A program made the translations under genes and the position numbers. Shown here one piece after another: positions 25,386 to 34,221 of a stretch of 64,000 nt of DNA. The stretch is taken from positions 62,001 to 126,000 of the forward strand of contig NZ_BMUF01000005.1 of the NCBI RefSeq assembly GCF_014650055.1. The letters run 5' to 3'. The notes under the pieces were generated by a model. It ran no database searches and was not told where the DNA came from. It saw only the letters and a program-made list of their open reading frames with translations. Position 1 is the first letter of the stretch; every line of letters begins with the position of its first letter. Source of the DNA: Streptomyces malachitofuscus. GTDB taxonomy: Bacteria; Actinomycetota; Actinomycetes; Streptomycetales; Streptomycetaceae.

Positions 25386-27311
25386 TTGCCACGACCCCCC
25401 ACCCGCGGCGCCCTGTGCACCCTCGCAGCGGCCGCCCTGACGCTGCCCCTGCTGGGCGCCGCGCCCACTCCCGCCCAGCCGCCCACCGCGCGGCTGCAAC
25501 AGGCCTTCGCCGCCGCGTCCGCCGCGTACGACGTGCCGCGGAGCGTGCTGCTCGGCGTCTCCTATCTGCAGTCCCGCTGGGACACGCACGGCGGCGCGGC
25601 GAGCGTGACCGGCGGCTACGGGCCGATGCACCTCACGGACGCGCGTGCCGCGCTCGCCGCGTCCGACCACCACGGCGAGGGCACGGAGGACCCCCGCGGC
25701 GACGACGCCCGCCGGCCGCTGCGTCCCGAGGCGCGGGCGTCGCGCACCGACGGGCTGCCGGACCGCCTCACGACCCTGCCGAAGGCGGCCCGGCTGACCG
25801 GGCTCAGTCCCGAGCGGCTGCGCGAGGACCCGGCCGCGAACGTGGCGGGCGGCGCGGCGCTGCTGGCCGAGGCGCAGCGCCGGCTGGGCGAACCGAAGAG
25901 CGAGGACCCCGCGGACTGGTACGCGGCGGTGGCGCTGTTCTCCGGCGCCGACGACACGGCGTCGGCGGCGGCGTACGCCAACGAGGTGTACGAGGTGATC
26001 CGCGCCGGTGAGCGGCGGGTCACCGACGCCGGACAGCAGGTCGTCCTGACCGCCCGTCCCGGCCTGGCACCGGACACCTCCGCGCTGCGCCGCGCCGGGC
26101 TGCGCACCGCCTCCGCCGCCGGGACCGAGTGCCCGAGGACCGTGTCCTGCGAGTGGATCCCGGCACCGTACGAGGAGTTCGGGGACGGCGACTACGGCAA
26201 CCACGACCTGGGCGACCGGCCCGCCTCGCAGGACATCCGCTACATCGTCGTCCATGACACGGAGGGCGCCTGGGAGGGCGTCCTCGACATGGTGCAGGAC
26301 CCCACCTATGTGTCGTGGCAGTACAGTCTGCGCTCCACGGACGGCCATGTCGCCCAGCATGTGAAGGCGAAGGACGTGGCCTAGCACGCCGGCAACTGGT
26401 ACGTCAACGCGGGGTCGATCGGCCTGGAGCACGAGGGCTTCCTGGCGGAGCCCGACGCCTGGTACACCGAGGCGATGTACCGGTCCTCGGCCCGGCTGGT
26501 GGGGTACCTCGCCGGGAAGTACGACATCCCGCTGGACCGGCAGCACATCCTCGGCCATGACACCGTGCCCGGAACGACCACGGCGACCATTCCCGGCATG
26601 CACACCGACCCGGGTCCCTACTGGGACTGGCGGCACTACTTCGAACTGCTCGGCCGCCCGCTGAAGGCGACGGCCGGCCCGCACTCCGGCGTGGTGACGA
26701 TCCGGCCCGACTACGCGGCCAACCGGCCGGTCTTCACCGGTTGCGAGAGCCCGGGCGAGCCCTGTGCGACGCACGGGTCCAGCGCCGTGCGGCTGTACTC
26801 CGACCACGACGAGAGCTCCCCGCTGATCCGGGACATCGGCCTCGGCTCGGCCCCGACCACCGGGGTGAACGACCTGTCCTCGCGGGTCTCCACGGGTCAG
26901 AGTTACGCGGTCGCCGACCGCTGGGGCGACTGGACCGCCATCTGGTATCTCGGTCAGAAGGTCTGGTTCAAGAACCCGAAGAAGCACCCCGCCGCCGTGC
27001 CCGCGAAGGGCAGGGTCGTGACTCCGAGGAAGGGTCTCGACTCGGTGCCGGTCTTCGGGAGGGCGTACCCGGAGAAGGAGGCCTACCCGGAGGGCGTGCC
27101 GGCGCAGGCGGTGTCGCCGCTGCCGTACACGGTGCTCAAGGGACAGAAGTATGTGGCCGGAGGGAAGGTCCCGGGCGAGTACTACTACGCGGTGACCTTC
27201 GACGAGGCCTCGCACCGGGTGGTGCGGGGCAAGGACCAGTACTACGAGATCCAGTTCGGCCACCGGGTCGGTTTCGTGCGGGCGGCGGACGTGACGGTGA
27301 CGTCGTCGTAG
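25386..27311 (+). pseudogene. Secreted N-acetylmuramoyl-L-alanine amidase, interrupted by an amber codon
   Basis: A 641-codon frame for an exported Amidase_2-type cell-wall hydrolase is broken by TAG at 26382-26384. TTG start 25386 follows AGGAGGCTGCC; signal peptide about 1-32 (LPRPPTRGALCTLAAAALTL); a lysozyme/transglycosylase-like helical region 35-210; amidase domain from about 270. Zinc ligand His in VVHDTEGAWEG is before the stop, while GLEHEG, HTDPG and the C-terminal SH3-like region follow it in the same frame. Homologues have Trp at the TAG (VAWHAGNWY), so a single TGG-to-TAG change explains it. The 5' product (332 aa) lacks part of the zinc site. Confidence 0.85.
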
Positions 27312-27333
27312 CGGCGCCGGAGGCATGACGAAG

Positions 27334-27360
27334 GGGCCGGGTTCCCGCGAGACCCGGCCT
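27334..27360. terminator. Hairpin terminator between convergent genes
   Basis: GGCCGGGT pairs with ACCCGGCC across a nine-base loop, between the amidase pseudogene stop (27311) and the minus-strand gene ending at 27368. Confidence 0.65.
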
Positions 27361-27367
27361 CGAAGTG

Positions 27368-27865
27368 TCAGCCCTGCTGGAACAGTTCCGCGGGCAGCGG
27401 CTTGAGGAGGGCGTACAGGTCGTCGGTGATCGGGCGGTCCCAGGCGGCGATGGTCACCAGGACGTTGTCACTGCGGTCGAACTGCACACAGGAGATCCGG
27501 CCCTCGGACAGCTTGACGCGCCGCACGATCAGCAGGTTGTCGCCCTGCATCACCGGCACGTCCTCGGTGCCGACGACGGTCACCTCCTCGTCGTTCTCCA
27601 GCGCCAGCAGCAGTTGTCCGACCTCGAAGGGGACCTCGCCCTCGGGGACGTCCCGGGCCGGGGAGCCCTCGGGCAGATTGCCGATGATCATCGCCGGTCC
27701 GCGGCCGCCGAACAGGTCGTACCGCAGGAACACACCCTGGCAGCTGCCGTCGGGGGCGGGCAGCAGCCCGGCACCCAGGTTGCCGGGCCAGTCGCCCGGG
27801 TCCATGGCCAGTACGTCGAAGTCGGGCCCGGCGGGGGTGGCACTGCGGCGGCGGAGGAACGACAT
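27368..27865 (-). CDS. Conserved actinobacterial hypothetical protein
   Basis: 165 aa, acidic, soluble; start taken at ATG 27865 (MSFLRRRSATPAGPDFDVLA). Strand-rich pattern with FEVGQLLLALENDEEVTVVG and LIVRRVKLSEGRISCVQFDR. No motif assigns a function. The ribosome site is poor; the frame is open for another 100 bases upstream but with low-complexity composition. Tail-to-tail with the amidase pseudogene. Confidence 0.65.
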   Translation of the reverse strand: MSFLRRRSATPAGPDFDVLAMDPGDWPGNLGAGLLPAPDGSCQGVFLRYDLFGGRGPAMIIGNLPEGSPARDVPEGEVPFEVGQLLLALENDEEVTVVGTEDVPVMQGDNLLIVRRVKLSEGRISCVQFDRSDNVLVTIAAWDRPITDDLYALLKPLPAELFQQG

Positions 27866-27923
27866 GCGGCCATGGTACGTGTCCGGACCGGCGTACGGGC
27901 GCGCGGGCGACGCCCACCCGGGG

Positions 27924-28556
27924 CTACCCGGACCGCCGCTGCCGCTCGTGGTGGCGGGCCACCCGGGCACGGTTGCCGCAGGACGGCTTGCACCACTCCT
28001 GGCGGGGGTGTTCCTTCAGGAAGTAGCGCACACAGCGTGGGGCATGGCAGGCGCGCAGCCGCTCCCGGTCGGGGCCGGCGAGGAAGCCGATGGCGGCCTG
28101 GGCGAGGACGGCGGCCAGGTCGTACTCGCCGTCCGGCACGGGCCGCCGCCGTACCACGGGGTCGTCGTCCTCGTCCCAGGTCAGGACCGGGACGGTGGGG
28201 GTGCGGGCGGCGGCCTCGTTCAGCCGGCGCAGTGCCTCGGGGACGGACAGTGGGCGGGTCGCGTCCGCCGGGCTCGGCGGTGCGGGGCGGACGGCGTGGG
28301 CGAACAGGGCGCGCAGGGCGGTGCGCAGGTCGCGGACGGCGGTGAGGCAGGCGGCGTCGGCGAGGTGGCGCTCCGCGCCGGGGAGTGTGTCGTGGTGGGC
28401 GTGCACCCAGTCGGTGAGGGCGGCCGGATCGGTCAGGTCGTCGGCGACTCCGCCGTCGCCGTCGTGGCGGACGGTGAGGACGAGGTCCAGCGCGAGCCGG
28501 GTGTCCCTGGTGATCGAGTCCCGCATGCGGTCGATGATAGGGGCAGCCTCGGCCAT
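27924..28556 (-). CDS. CGNR zinc-finger (ABATE domain) putative regulator
   Basis: 210 aa. N-terminal ABATE-type domain (RDTRLALDLVLTVRHDGDGG) and a C-terminal CGNR zinc finger, CHAPRCVRYF ... WCKPSCGNRARVARHHER (about residues 170-205), whose four Cys bind zinc and which probably contacts DNA. Widespread in actinobacteria as a transcription factor of unknown target. Start 28556 or the internal ATG 28526 are both without a clear ribosome site. Confidence 0.85.
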   Translation of the reverse strand: MAEAAPIIDRMRDSITRDTRLALDLVLTVRHDGDGGVADDLTDPAALTDWVHAHHDTLPGAERHLADAACLTAVRDLRTALRALFAHAVRPAPPSPADATRPLSVPEALRRLNEAAARTPTVPVLTWDEDDDPVVRRRPVPDGEYDLAAVLAQAAIGFLAGPDRERLRACHAPRCVRYFLKEHPRQEWCKPSCGNRARVARHHERQRRSG

Positions 28557-28578
28557 GAGCGGGGGTGCGCGTCCGCGG

Positions 28579-29481
28579 CTACGCCTCCTCCGGAGGAGCG
28601 GGCGGCACCACGGCGACCGGGCTCGCCGCGTGGAGCAGTACCGCCTGGGTGACCGAGCCCATCATGCGCGCGGGCGCCAGCAGCCGGCGGCGATGCCGCC
28701 CCACGACGACCAACTCCGCGTCCCGCGACGCCTCGACCAGATGACCGGCCGCATCGCCCGGGAGCACGTCGGTCTCGGCGGTGACTCCCGGATGCCTCTC
28801 CCGGTGCGCGGCCAGGAACCCCTCGGTGAGGACGCGGGCCTCGTGCTCGACGGCGTCCTGGTCGATGTCCGGCGGCGGCATCTCCCCCGGCAGCATCCAC
28901 GTCTGCAGCGGCCAGGGATACGCGGAGACGATCCGCAGCCGCGTGCCGCGCAGACCGGCCTCGGCGAAGGCGAAGGCGAGCGTGGCCTCGTCGGGGCTGT
29001 CGGCGTTCAGGCCGACGACCACGGGCCGGCCGGCCACGGACGGCGGCGCCTCGGCGTCGTCCCCGGGGCGGGGCACGACCACGACGGGGCACTCGGCGTC
29101 GCGTGCCGCCGCCAGCGAGTTGGAACCGAGCAGCAGACTGGCGAACCCTCCGCGTCCCCGGGAGCCCAGCACCAGCAACCGCGCCGTCTCCCCCATCTCC
29201 GGCAGCAGCACGCCGGGCGCGCCCTCCAGCGTGACGTACTCGACGTCCGGGAGCGCGGTGTGCAGTTCCATGTGGCCGCGGACCTGGTCGAGGACCGGGT
29301 CCTCGTCGGGGCCGGGCGGCCCGGCGGCCAGGACCTGGGACCGGGTCCAGGGGGTGTACTGCCGTACGTGCACGATCCGCAGCGGGGCCTCGCGCCGACG
29401 GGCGGCGTCGAGGGCCCACTCGAGAGCACGCAGGCTGTCCTGAGAACCGTCGACCGCCGCGACGACCGGCTGGGTGCTCAT
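28579..29481 (-). CDS. Tandem universal stress protein
   Basis: 300 aa with two UspA domains: 1-140 (VVAAVDGSQDSLRALEWALD, ATP motif LVLGSRGRGGFASLLLGSNS) and 150-290 (VVVGLNADSPDEATLAFAFA, VVVGRHRRRLLAPARMMGSV). The second ATP loop lacks the full GxxGS spacing of the first, so only domain 1 has a clear nucleotide site. Cytoplasmic; typical of hypoxia or stationary-phase response. ATG 29481 follows GGCGAGGAACC. Confidence 0.9.
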   Translation of the reverse strand: MSTQPVVAAVDGSQDSLRALEWALDAARRREAPLRIVHVRQYTPWTRSQVLAAGPPGPDEDPVLDQVRGHMELHTALPDVEYVTLEGAPGVLLPEMGETARLLVLGSRGRGGFASLLLGSNSLAAARDAECPVVVVPRPGDDAEAPPSVAGRPVVVGLNADSPDEATLAFAFAEAGLRGTRLRIVSAYPWPLQTWMLPGEMPPPDIDQDAVEHEARVLTEGFLAAHRERHPGVTAETDVLPGDAAGHLVEASRDAELVVVGRHRRRLLAPARMMGSVTQAVLLHAASPVAVVPPAPPEEA

Positions 29482-29627
29482 GGTTCCTCGCCTTCCGGAG
29501 TACGCTCTTCGCCTTCCCCGGGCCAGCCTGACTCAGGCGTCGCCCGGCAACGGCTCTTCAGCTCGCGTGTCCGGAAAATCGCGGCGAACACTCCCGGCGG
29601 CGGGCCGTGCCGGGACGGCCGCACCGC

Positions 29628-29870
29628 TCACGTCAGGTCGAACTCGCCCTCCCGCGCTCCCGACACGAACGCGCCCCACTCGGCGGGGGTGAAGATCAGG
29701 GAAGGGCTCTCCGGGCGGCCACTGTTGCGCATGGCGATGAATCCCTCCACGAAGGCGATCTGGACATCGCCCAGGCCTCGGCTGCTGGACTGCCACTGTG
29801 CGTTGCTGAGGTCCAGGTCCGGCTTGTCCCAACCCATGAGGGGGCGCTGCTGGGTGGTGCTCTCGGCCAC
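29628..29870 (-). CDS. DUF397 domain protein
   Basis: 80 aa. The DUF397 core runs from SNAQWQSSSRG to TPAEWGAFVSGAREGEFDL, the usual end of such proteins (W-x-x-F-x-x-G-x-x-x-G-E-F-D). DUF397 genes normally sit next to an XRE/Scr1-type HTH gene, with which they act as an antitoxin- or anti-regulator-like pair; here no such gene is adjacent. ATG 29870; ribosome site GGGAGGAGC lies upstream. Confidence 0.87.
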   Translation of the reverse strand: MAESTTQQRPLMGWDKPDLDLSNAQWQSSSRGLGDVQIAFVEGFIAMRNSGRPESPSLIFTPAEWGAFVSGAREGEFDLT

Positions 29871-30101
29871 GTCCGTGCTCCTCCCGGTTTCGTCGTCCGC
29901 GGTCAGCCTAGCGACCGGGTCCGGTGCCCGACAGGCCGCGGCAGAAGTACCGGTAGGTCCCGGGTGGTCCCGGCGGACGGGTGAAAGAGGCAGGGCGCGG
30001 GTTGAACCCGGCGCGGCCGGCGTCCGTACTGGTGGGGGCAGGCCCGCTCAACGGGTCCTGTTCGCCATGCCATCGCAGTACCGCACGGAAGGACCCTCCG
30101 G

Positions 30102-31871
30102 GTGTCGCTCTTCACTCGCCCCCGCCGGCTGCCGGACACCACCGAGGGCGGAGCGGAGCGGGACGGCGATCCGGCGGCGCCGGAGGAGACCGCCGGGAGC
30201 GTACCGGCCGTCACGCCGCCGGGCTGGTTCGGCTGGCGCCGCCGCTGGCCCCGTACGGCACGCGGGGTGACCGTCGGGACCACCGTGCTCGCCGGGGTGC
30301 TGGTGCTGATAGCGCTGCTCCTGCCGAACCGGATGGAACGCGTGGACCTGTTCGCGTTTCTGCGGCTGCCCTCCGAGGGGATCCTGCTCGCGGCGCTGCT
30401 GCTGGCGCTCCCGCCCCGGCCGCGGCGGATCACGGCGGTGGTGGCGGGGGTGCTGTTGGGGCTGATCACCGTTCTGAAGTTCGTCGACATGGGCTTCTAC
30501 CAGGTGCTGGCCCGCCCCTTCGATCTGGTGCTCGACTGGATCCTGCTCGACGACGCGACCGACTTCGTCCGGGAGTCGTTCGGGCGGAGCGGGCAGGTGC
30601 TCGCCGTGATCGGTGTGATCGTGCTGTTCCTGGCGGTGCTGGCGCTCATGACGCTGGCGACGGTCCGGCTGACCGGTCTGATGGTCCGCCACCGTCCGGT
30701 CGCCACCCGTACGACGCTGATCCTGGGCGTGGCGTGGATGACGTGCGTCACGCTGGGCGTGCAGCACTCCGGTCTGCCGGTCGCGGCCAAGGTCGACGCG
30801 GACATCGTGGGGAACCGGGTGGAACAGGTGCGGGCCGGACTGCGGGACGCGCGGGTCTTCGAGAAGCAGGCCGCCGTCGACGCCTTCGCGAAGACACCGC
30901 CCGACCGGCTGCTCACCGGGTTGCGCGGCAAGGACGTGCTGTTCACGTTCATCGAGAGCTACGGCCGGGTGGCGATCGACGACCCGGCGATGGCGGGGCC
31001 GATCGACGCGGCGCTGAAGGACGGCACCCGGAGGCTCGAGGACGCCGGTTTCGCCTCCCGCAGCGGCTGGCTGACGTCCCCCGTGACGGGCGCCGGCAGC
31101 TGGCTCGCCCACTCGACCTTCCTGTCCGGCCTGTGGATCAAGAACCAGCAGCGCTACCGCAGTCTGACCACGAGTGACCGCATGACCCTGACCAAGTACT
31201 TCCGCAAGACGGGTGACTGGCGCACCGTCGGGATCGTGCCCGGGGTGCGGCGGGCCTGGCCGGAGGGCAAGTTCTTCGGCCTGGACCACATCTACGACTC
31301 CGAGCATCTCGGCTACCACGGCCCGTACTTCAGCTGGACCCCGGTGCCGGACCAGTTCTCGCTGGAGGCCTTCGAACGTCTGGAGCACGGCAGGAAGGAC
31401 CGCGAGCCGATCATGGCGGAGATCATTCTGGCCTCCAGCCACAACCCCTGGTCGCCGATCGCCCGCATGGTCGACTGGGACGATCTCGGTGACGGTTCGG
31501 TGTTCCACGGGATCAAGAAGGAGGGCACGGACCCGAAGGAGGTCTGGAAGGACCCCGACAAGGTGCGCACCGAGTACCGGCGGGCCATCGAGTACTCGCT
31601 GCGCAGCCTGACCGAGTGGGTCGAGCGGTACGGCGACGAGGACACGGTGCTGGTGTTCCTCGGTGACCATCAGCCGGTGCCGACCGTCCTCAACGGGAGC
31701 ACCGACAAGGACGTGCCGGTCACCATCGTCGCCAAGGATCCGAAGGTGCTGGAGCGGGTGGACGACTGGGGCTGGACCGACGGGCTGAAGCCCGCGCAGG
31801 ACGCTCCGCGCTGGGGCATGGACAAGTTCCGCGACCGCTTCATGACGGCGTACGGGCCCGGGCGTCCCTGA
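30102..31871 (+). CDS. Membrane sulfatase-family protein
   Basis: 589 aa. Four or five N-terminal transmembrane helices (about residues 57-75, 85-105, 108-125, 160-185, 208-225) followed by an extracytoplasmic alkaline phosphatase/sulfatase domain from about 270 (LFTFIESYGRVAI, with HSTFLSGLWIKNQQRY and VLVFLGDHQPVPTV as metal-site segments). The catalytic Cys/Ser sits in the TFIESYGR region as in phosphoglycerol transferase/LtaS-like enzymes. Possibly modifies cell-envelope lipids or glycans; the substrate is unknown. GTG 30102 follows GGAAGG. The large palindrome at 31881 follows the stop. Confidence 0.82.
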   Translation: MSLFTRPRRLPDTTEGGAERDGDPAAPEETAGSVPAVTPPGWFGWRRRWPRTARGVTVGTTVLAGVLVLIALLLPNRMERVDLFAFLRLPSEGILLAALLLALPPRPRRITAVVAGVLLGLITVLKFVDMGFYQVLARPFDLVLDWILLDDATDFVRESFGRSGQVLAVIGVIVLFLAVLALMTLATVRLTGLMVRHRPVATRTTLILGVAWMTCVTLGVQHSGLPVAAKVDADIVGNRVEQVRAGLRDARVFEKQAAVDAFAKTPPDRLLTGLRGKDVLFTFIESYGRVAIDDPAMAGPIDAALKDGTRRLEDAGFASRSGWLTSPVTGAGSWLAHSTFLSGLWIKNQQRYRSLTTSDRMTLTKYFRKTGDWRTVGIVPGVRRAWPEGKFFGLDHIYDSEHLGYHGPYFSWTPVPDQFSLEAFERLEHGRKDREPIMAEIILASSHNPWSPIARMVDWDDLGDGSVFHGIKKEGTDPKEVWKDPDKVRTEYRRAIEYSLRSLTEWVERYGDEDTVLVFLGDHQPVPTVLNGSTDKDVPVTIVAKDPKVLERVDDWGWTDGLKPAQDAPRWGMDKFRDRFMTAYGPGRP

Positions 31872-31880
31872 GGGAGGTTG

Positions 31881-32038
31881 TCGCCCCCGCCGCCCCTTCC
31901 CTTCCCGACCTGGGGCTCCGCCCCAGACCCCGCTCCTCAAACGCCGGAGGGGCTAATTCCAGCCCCTCCGGCGTTTGAGGAGCGGGGGTCCGGGGGCAGC
32001 GCCCCCGGGGTCGGGACGGGAAGGGGCGGCGGGGGCGA
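31881..32038. repeat. 158-bp inverted repeat (Streptomyces-type intergenic palindrome)
   Basis: A central stem of 29 bp with one bulge (31926-31954 with 31961-31990, loop AATTCC) contains CTCCTCAAACGCCGGAGGGG. Outside it each arm carries its own hairpin (CTGGGGC-TCC-GCCCCAG at 31910-31926; GGGGGC-AGC-GCCCCC at 31992-32006). An outer 30-bp pair, 31881-31910 against about 32009-32038, matches with one mismatch. It acts at least as a terminator for the sulfatase gene. The core sequence recurs in many Streptomyces genomes (from memory). Confidence 0.88.
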
Positions 32039-32096
32039 GAAACCGGCCCGGGCTCTTGCCCCCCGAGGGCTTCGCCTGGCTTACTGATCGGCAGAT

Positions 32097-32114
32097 CGAC
32101 CGAATGATCGGTCG
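32097..32114. promoter_or_regulatory. Palindrome CGACCGA-ATGA-TCGGTCG upstream of paaK, TetR/PaaR-type operator
   Basis: Seven-base perfect arms, 31 bp before the paaK start. The ACCG-N6-CGGT core is the same spacing as the PaaR (TetR-family) operator of phenylacetate genes. The regulator may be the TetR gene just downstream (33441-34025). Confidence 0.62.
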
Positions 32115-32144
32115 TCCGGAGTGGGCGAGGAGGGCGGGAGCTCG

Positions 32145-33428
32145 ATGAAGGACCCGGCGGAACGGCTCGACCTCGAAGGGCTGCGCGCCCTCCAACTGGA
32201 ACGGCTGCGAGATTCCCTGCGGCACGCCTACGCCAACGTGCCGTTCCACCGCGAGTCCTTCGACAAGGCCGGCGTCCACCCGGACGACTGCCGCTCCCTG
32301 TCCGACCTGGCACGCTTCCCGTTCACCACCAAGGCCGACCTCCGGGAGAACTACCCGTACGGGATGTTCGCCGTACCCCGCGACCGCATCCGCCGCATCC
32401 ACGCCTCCAGCGGCACCACCGGACGCCCCACCGTCGTGGGCTACACGGAGGGCGACCTGTCGATGTGGGCCGACATGGTGGCCCGGTCGATCCGCGCGGC
32501 CGGCGGCCGGCCCGGGGACACGGTGCACGTGGCGTACGGCTACGGCCTGTTCACCGGCGGTCTGGGCGCCCACTACGGCGCGGAGCGGCTCGGGTGCACG
32601 GTGATCCCGGCGTCCGGCGGGATGACGTCCCGGCAGGTGATGCTGATCCAGGACCTGAAGCCCTCGGTCATCATGGTGACGCCGTCCTACATGCTCACCC
32701 TGCTCGACGAGTTCGAGCGGCAGGGCATCGACCCGCGCTCCACGTCGCTGCGGGTGGGGATCTTCGGCGCGGAGCCGTGGACGGAGCGGATGCGCCAGGA
32801 GATCGAGGAGCGCTGCGCGATCGACGCCGTGGACATATACGGGCTGTCGGAGGTGATCGGCCCGGGTGTCGCGCAGGAGTGCGTGGAGACCAAGGACGGG
32901 CTGCACATCTGGGAGGACCACTTCTTCCCGGAGGTCGTCGACCCGCTCACCGGTGAGGTCCTCCCGGAGGGCGAGCGGGGTGAGCTGGTCTTCACCTCGC
33001 TCACCAAGGAGGCGATGCCCGTCGTCCGGTACCGGACACGGGACCTGACCCGGCTGCTGCCGGGCACCGCCCGGGTGTTCCGGCGGATGGAGAAGGTCAC
33101 CGGGCGCAGCGACGACATGGTGATCCTGCGCGGGGTGAACCTCTTCCCCACGCAGATCGAGGAGATCGTACTGCGTACTCCGGGCGTGGCTCCCCACTTC
33201 CAGCTCCGGCTGACCACCCAGGGCCGCATGGACGCGCTCACCGTGCGCGCCGAGGCCCGCCCGGACGCGGACGCGGCGACACGGGCCGCGGCCGCGCAGT
33301 CGATCGTGGCGGCCGTGAAGGACGGCATCGGGGTCTCGGTCGACGTGGAGATCGTCGACCCGGAGACGCTGGAGCGTTCGGTGGGCAAGATCCGTCGGAT
33401 CGTGGATCTGCGCGAGAAGGGGGTCTGA
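32145..33428 (+). CDS. paaK: Phenylacetate-CoA ligase
   Basis: 427-aa AMP-forming ligase converting phenylacetate, CoA and ATP to phenylacetyl-CoA, the entry step of the paa ring-epoxidation pathway. P-loop HASSGTTGRPT (about residues 87-96), YGLSEVIGPG and YRTRDLTRLL core motifs, and C-terminal VGKIRRIVDL containing the catalytic Lys. Start at ATG 32145 after GGGAG; 24 upstream bases are also in frame. The length is normal. No other paa gene is in the window. A palindromic operator lies just upstream and a convergent TetR gene just downstream. Confidence 0.93.
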   Translation: MKDPAERLDLEGLRALQLERLRDSLRHAYANVPFHRESFDKAGVHPDDCRSLSDLARFPFTTKADLRENYPYGMFAVPRDRIRRIHASSGTTGRPTVVGYTEGDLSMWADMVARSIRAAGGRPGDTVHVAYGYGLFTGGLGAHYGAERLGCTVIPASGGMTSRQVMLIQDLKPSVIMVTPSYMLTLLDEFERQGIDPRSTSLRVGIFGAEPWTERMRQEIEERCAIDAVDIYGLSEVIGPGVAQECVETKDGLHIWEDHFFPEVVDPLTGEVLPEGERGELVFTSLTKEAMPVVRYRTRDLTRLLPGTARVFRRMEKVTGRSDDMVILRGVNLFPTQIEEIVLRTPGVAPHFQLRLTTQGRMDALTVRAEARPDADAATRAAAAQSIVAAVKDGIGVSVDVEIVDPETLERSVGKIRRIVDLREKGV

Positions 33429-33440
33429 GCGCCGGTCCGG

Positions 33441-34025
33441 CTACTCGGCGGCGACGATCCGCTCGACCGCGGCGGTCACCAGCCGCTCCCGGTCCTCGGG
33501 GGTGAAGACGTCCGGCAGGGTGAGCTGTTCGACGATCAGCCAGTTCAGCGCGAGGTAGAGCAGCTTGACGGCCATCGCGTCGCCGGGCAGGCCGGACTCC
33601 TCGTGGTAGCGGACATTGGCCTCCACGTCGGCGCGCACCCGCTCGGTGAGCACCGTGCGCAGTTCGGGCCGGCGGGTGGCCTCCAGCCGCAGTTCGAGCA
33701 GCGCGAGGTAGCCGGTGCGGAACGAGGCGACACGGCCGACCACTTCACGCATCAGGACCGCGTAGGTCTCCCGGTCCCGTCCGGCGGCGCGCTGCCGGGC
33801 GATGAGCTCCTCCTCGGGCTGGAGCCGCTCGTAGACCCGGGCGCCGGCCTGGGTGAGCAGGTCGTCGCGCGAGGAGAAGTAGTTGGAGGCGGTGCCGACG
33901 GGCAGCGCGGCCTCGGTGTCGACCGCCCGGAAGGTCAGGCCCCGGGCGCCGTCCCTGGCCAGCACCTCGATCGCCGCGTCCACCAGCGCGGCCCGCCGCT
34001 GCTCGTTCCGTCTCACCACTGACAT
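33441..34025 (-). CDS. TetR-family transcriptional repressor
   Basis: 194 aa. HTH at residues 8-55 (RRAALVDAAIEVLARDGARG, VDTEAALPVGTASNYFSSRD), ligand domain after 70. Convergent with paaK (12 bp apart), so it may sense phenylacetyl-CoA and repress paaK (inference). Start ATG 34025, with a GTG just before at 34028; GGAG is only two bases away, an unusually short spacing. A CTGCATGCAG palindrome at 34055 may be its own operator. Confidence 0.87.
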   Translation of the reverse strand: MSVVRRNEQRRAALVDAAIEVLARDGARGLTFRAVDTEAALPVGTASNYFSSRDDLLTQAGARVYERLQPEEELIARQRAAGRDRETYAVLMREVVGRVASFRTGYLALLELRLEATRRPELRTVLTERVRADVEANVRYHEESGLPGDAMAVKLLYLALNWLIVEQLTLPDVFTPEDRERLVTAAVERIVAAE

Positions 34026-34054
34026 CACTCCGCCCGCCGGACACCGTCACACCA

Positions 34055-34064
34055 CTGCATGCAG
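34055..34064. promoter_or_regulatory. Palindrome CTGCATGCAG near the TetR gene start
   Basis: Perfect 10-bp palindrome 30 bp before the TetR start codon, directly next to TACTCT on the minus strand, a possible -10. A plausible site for autoregulation; short palindromes also occur by chance. Confidence 0.35.
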
Positions 34065-34221
34065 AGTACTACGCCCGGAGTCGTCAGCCTCTGGGTGCTT
34101 CCCTCGACCGTGCACGCCCCATTGACACATCCCGCACCTGACACGAAAGTTTCATCCGCGCGACGTTCCCCGAAAAATTCTTTCAGCCCCTCACGCGGGG
34201 CCACGACACGGGAGGAACCTC

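Noticed and set aside
26382..26384. Amber codon in the amidase as a recoded codon
   Set aside because: Selenocysteine uses TGA, no pyrrolysine genes are seen, and the expected residue is Trp.
26475..27311. Separate gene starting at ATG 26475
   Set aside because: It is the 3' part of the amidase frame after the amber codon; there is no independent signal peptide or complete domain.
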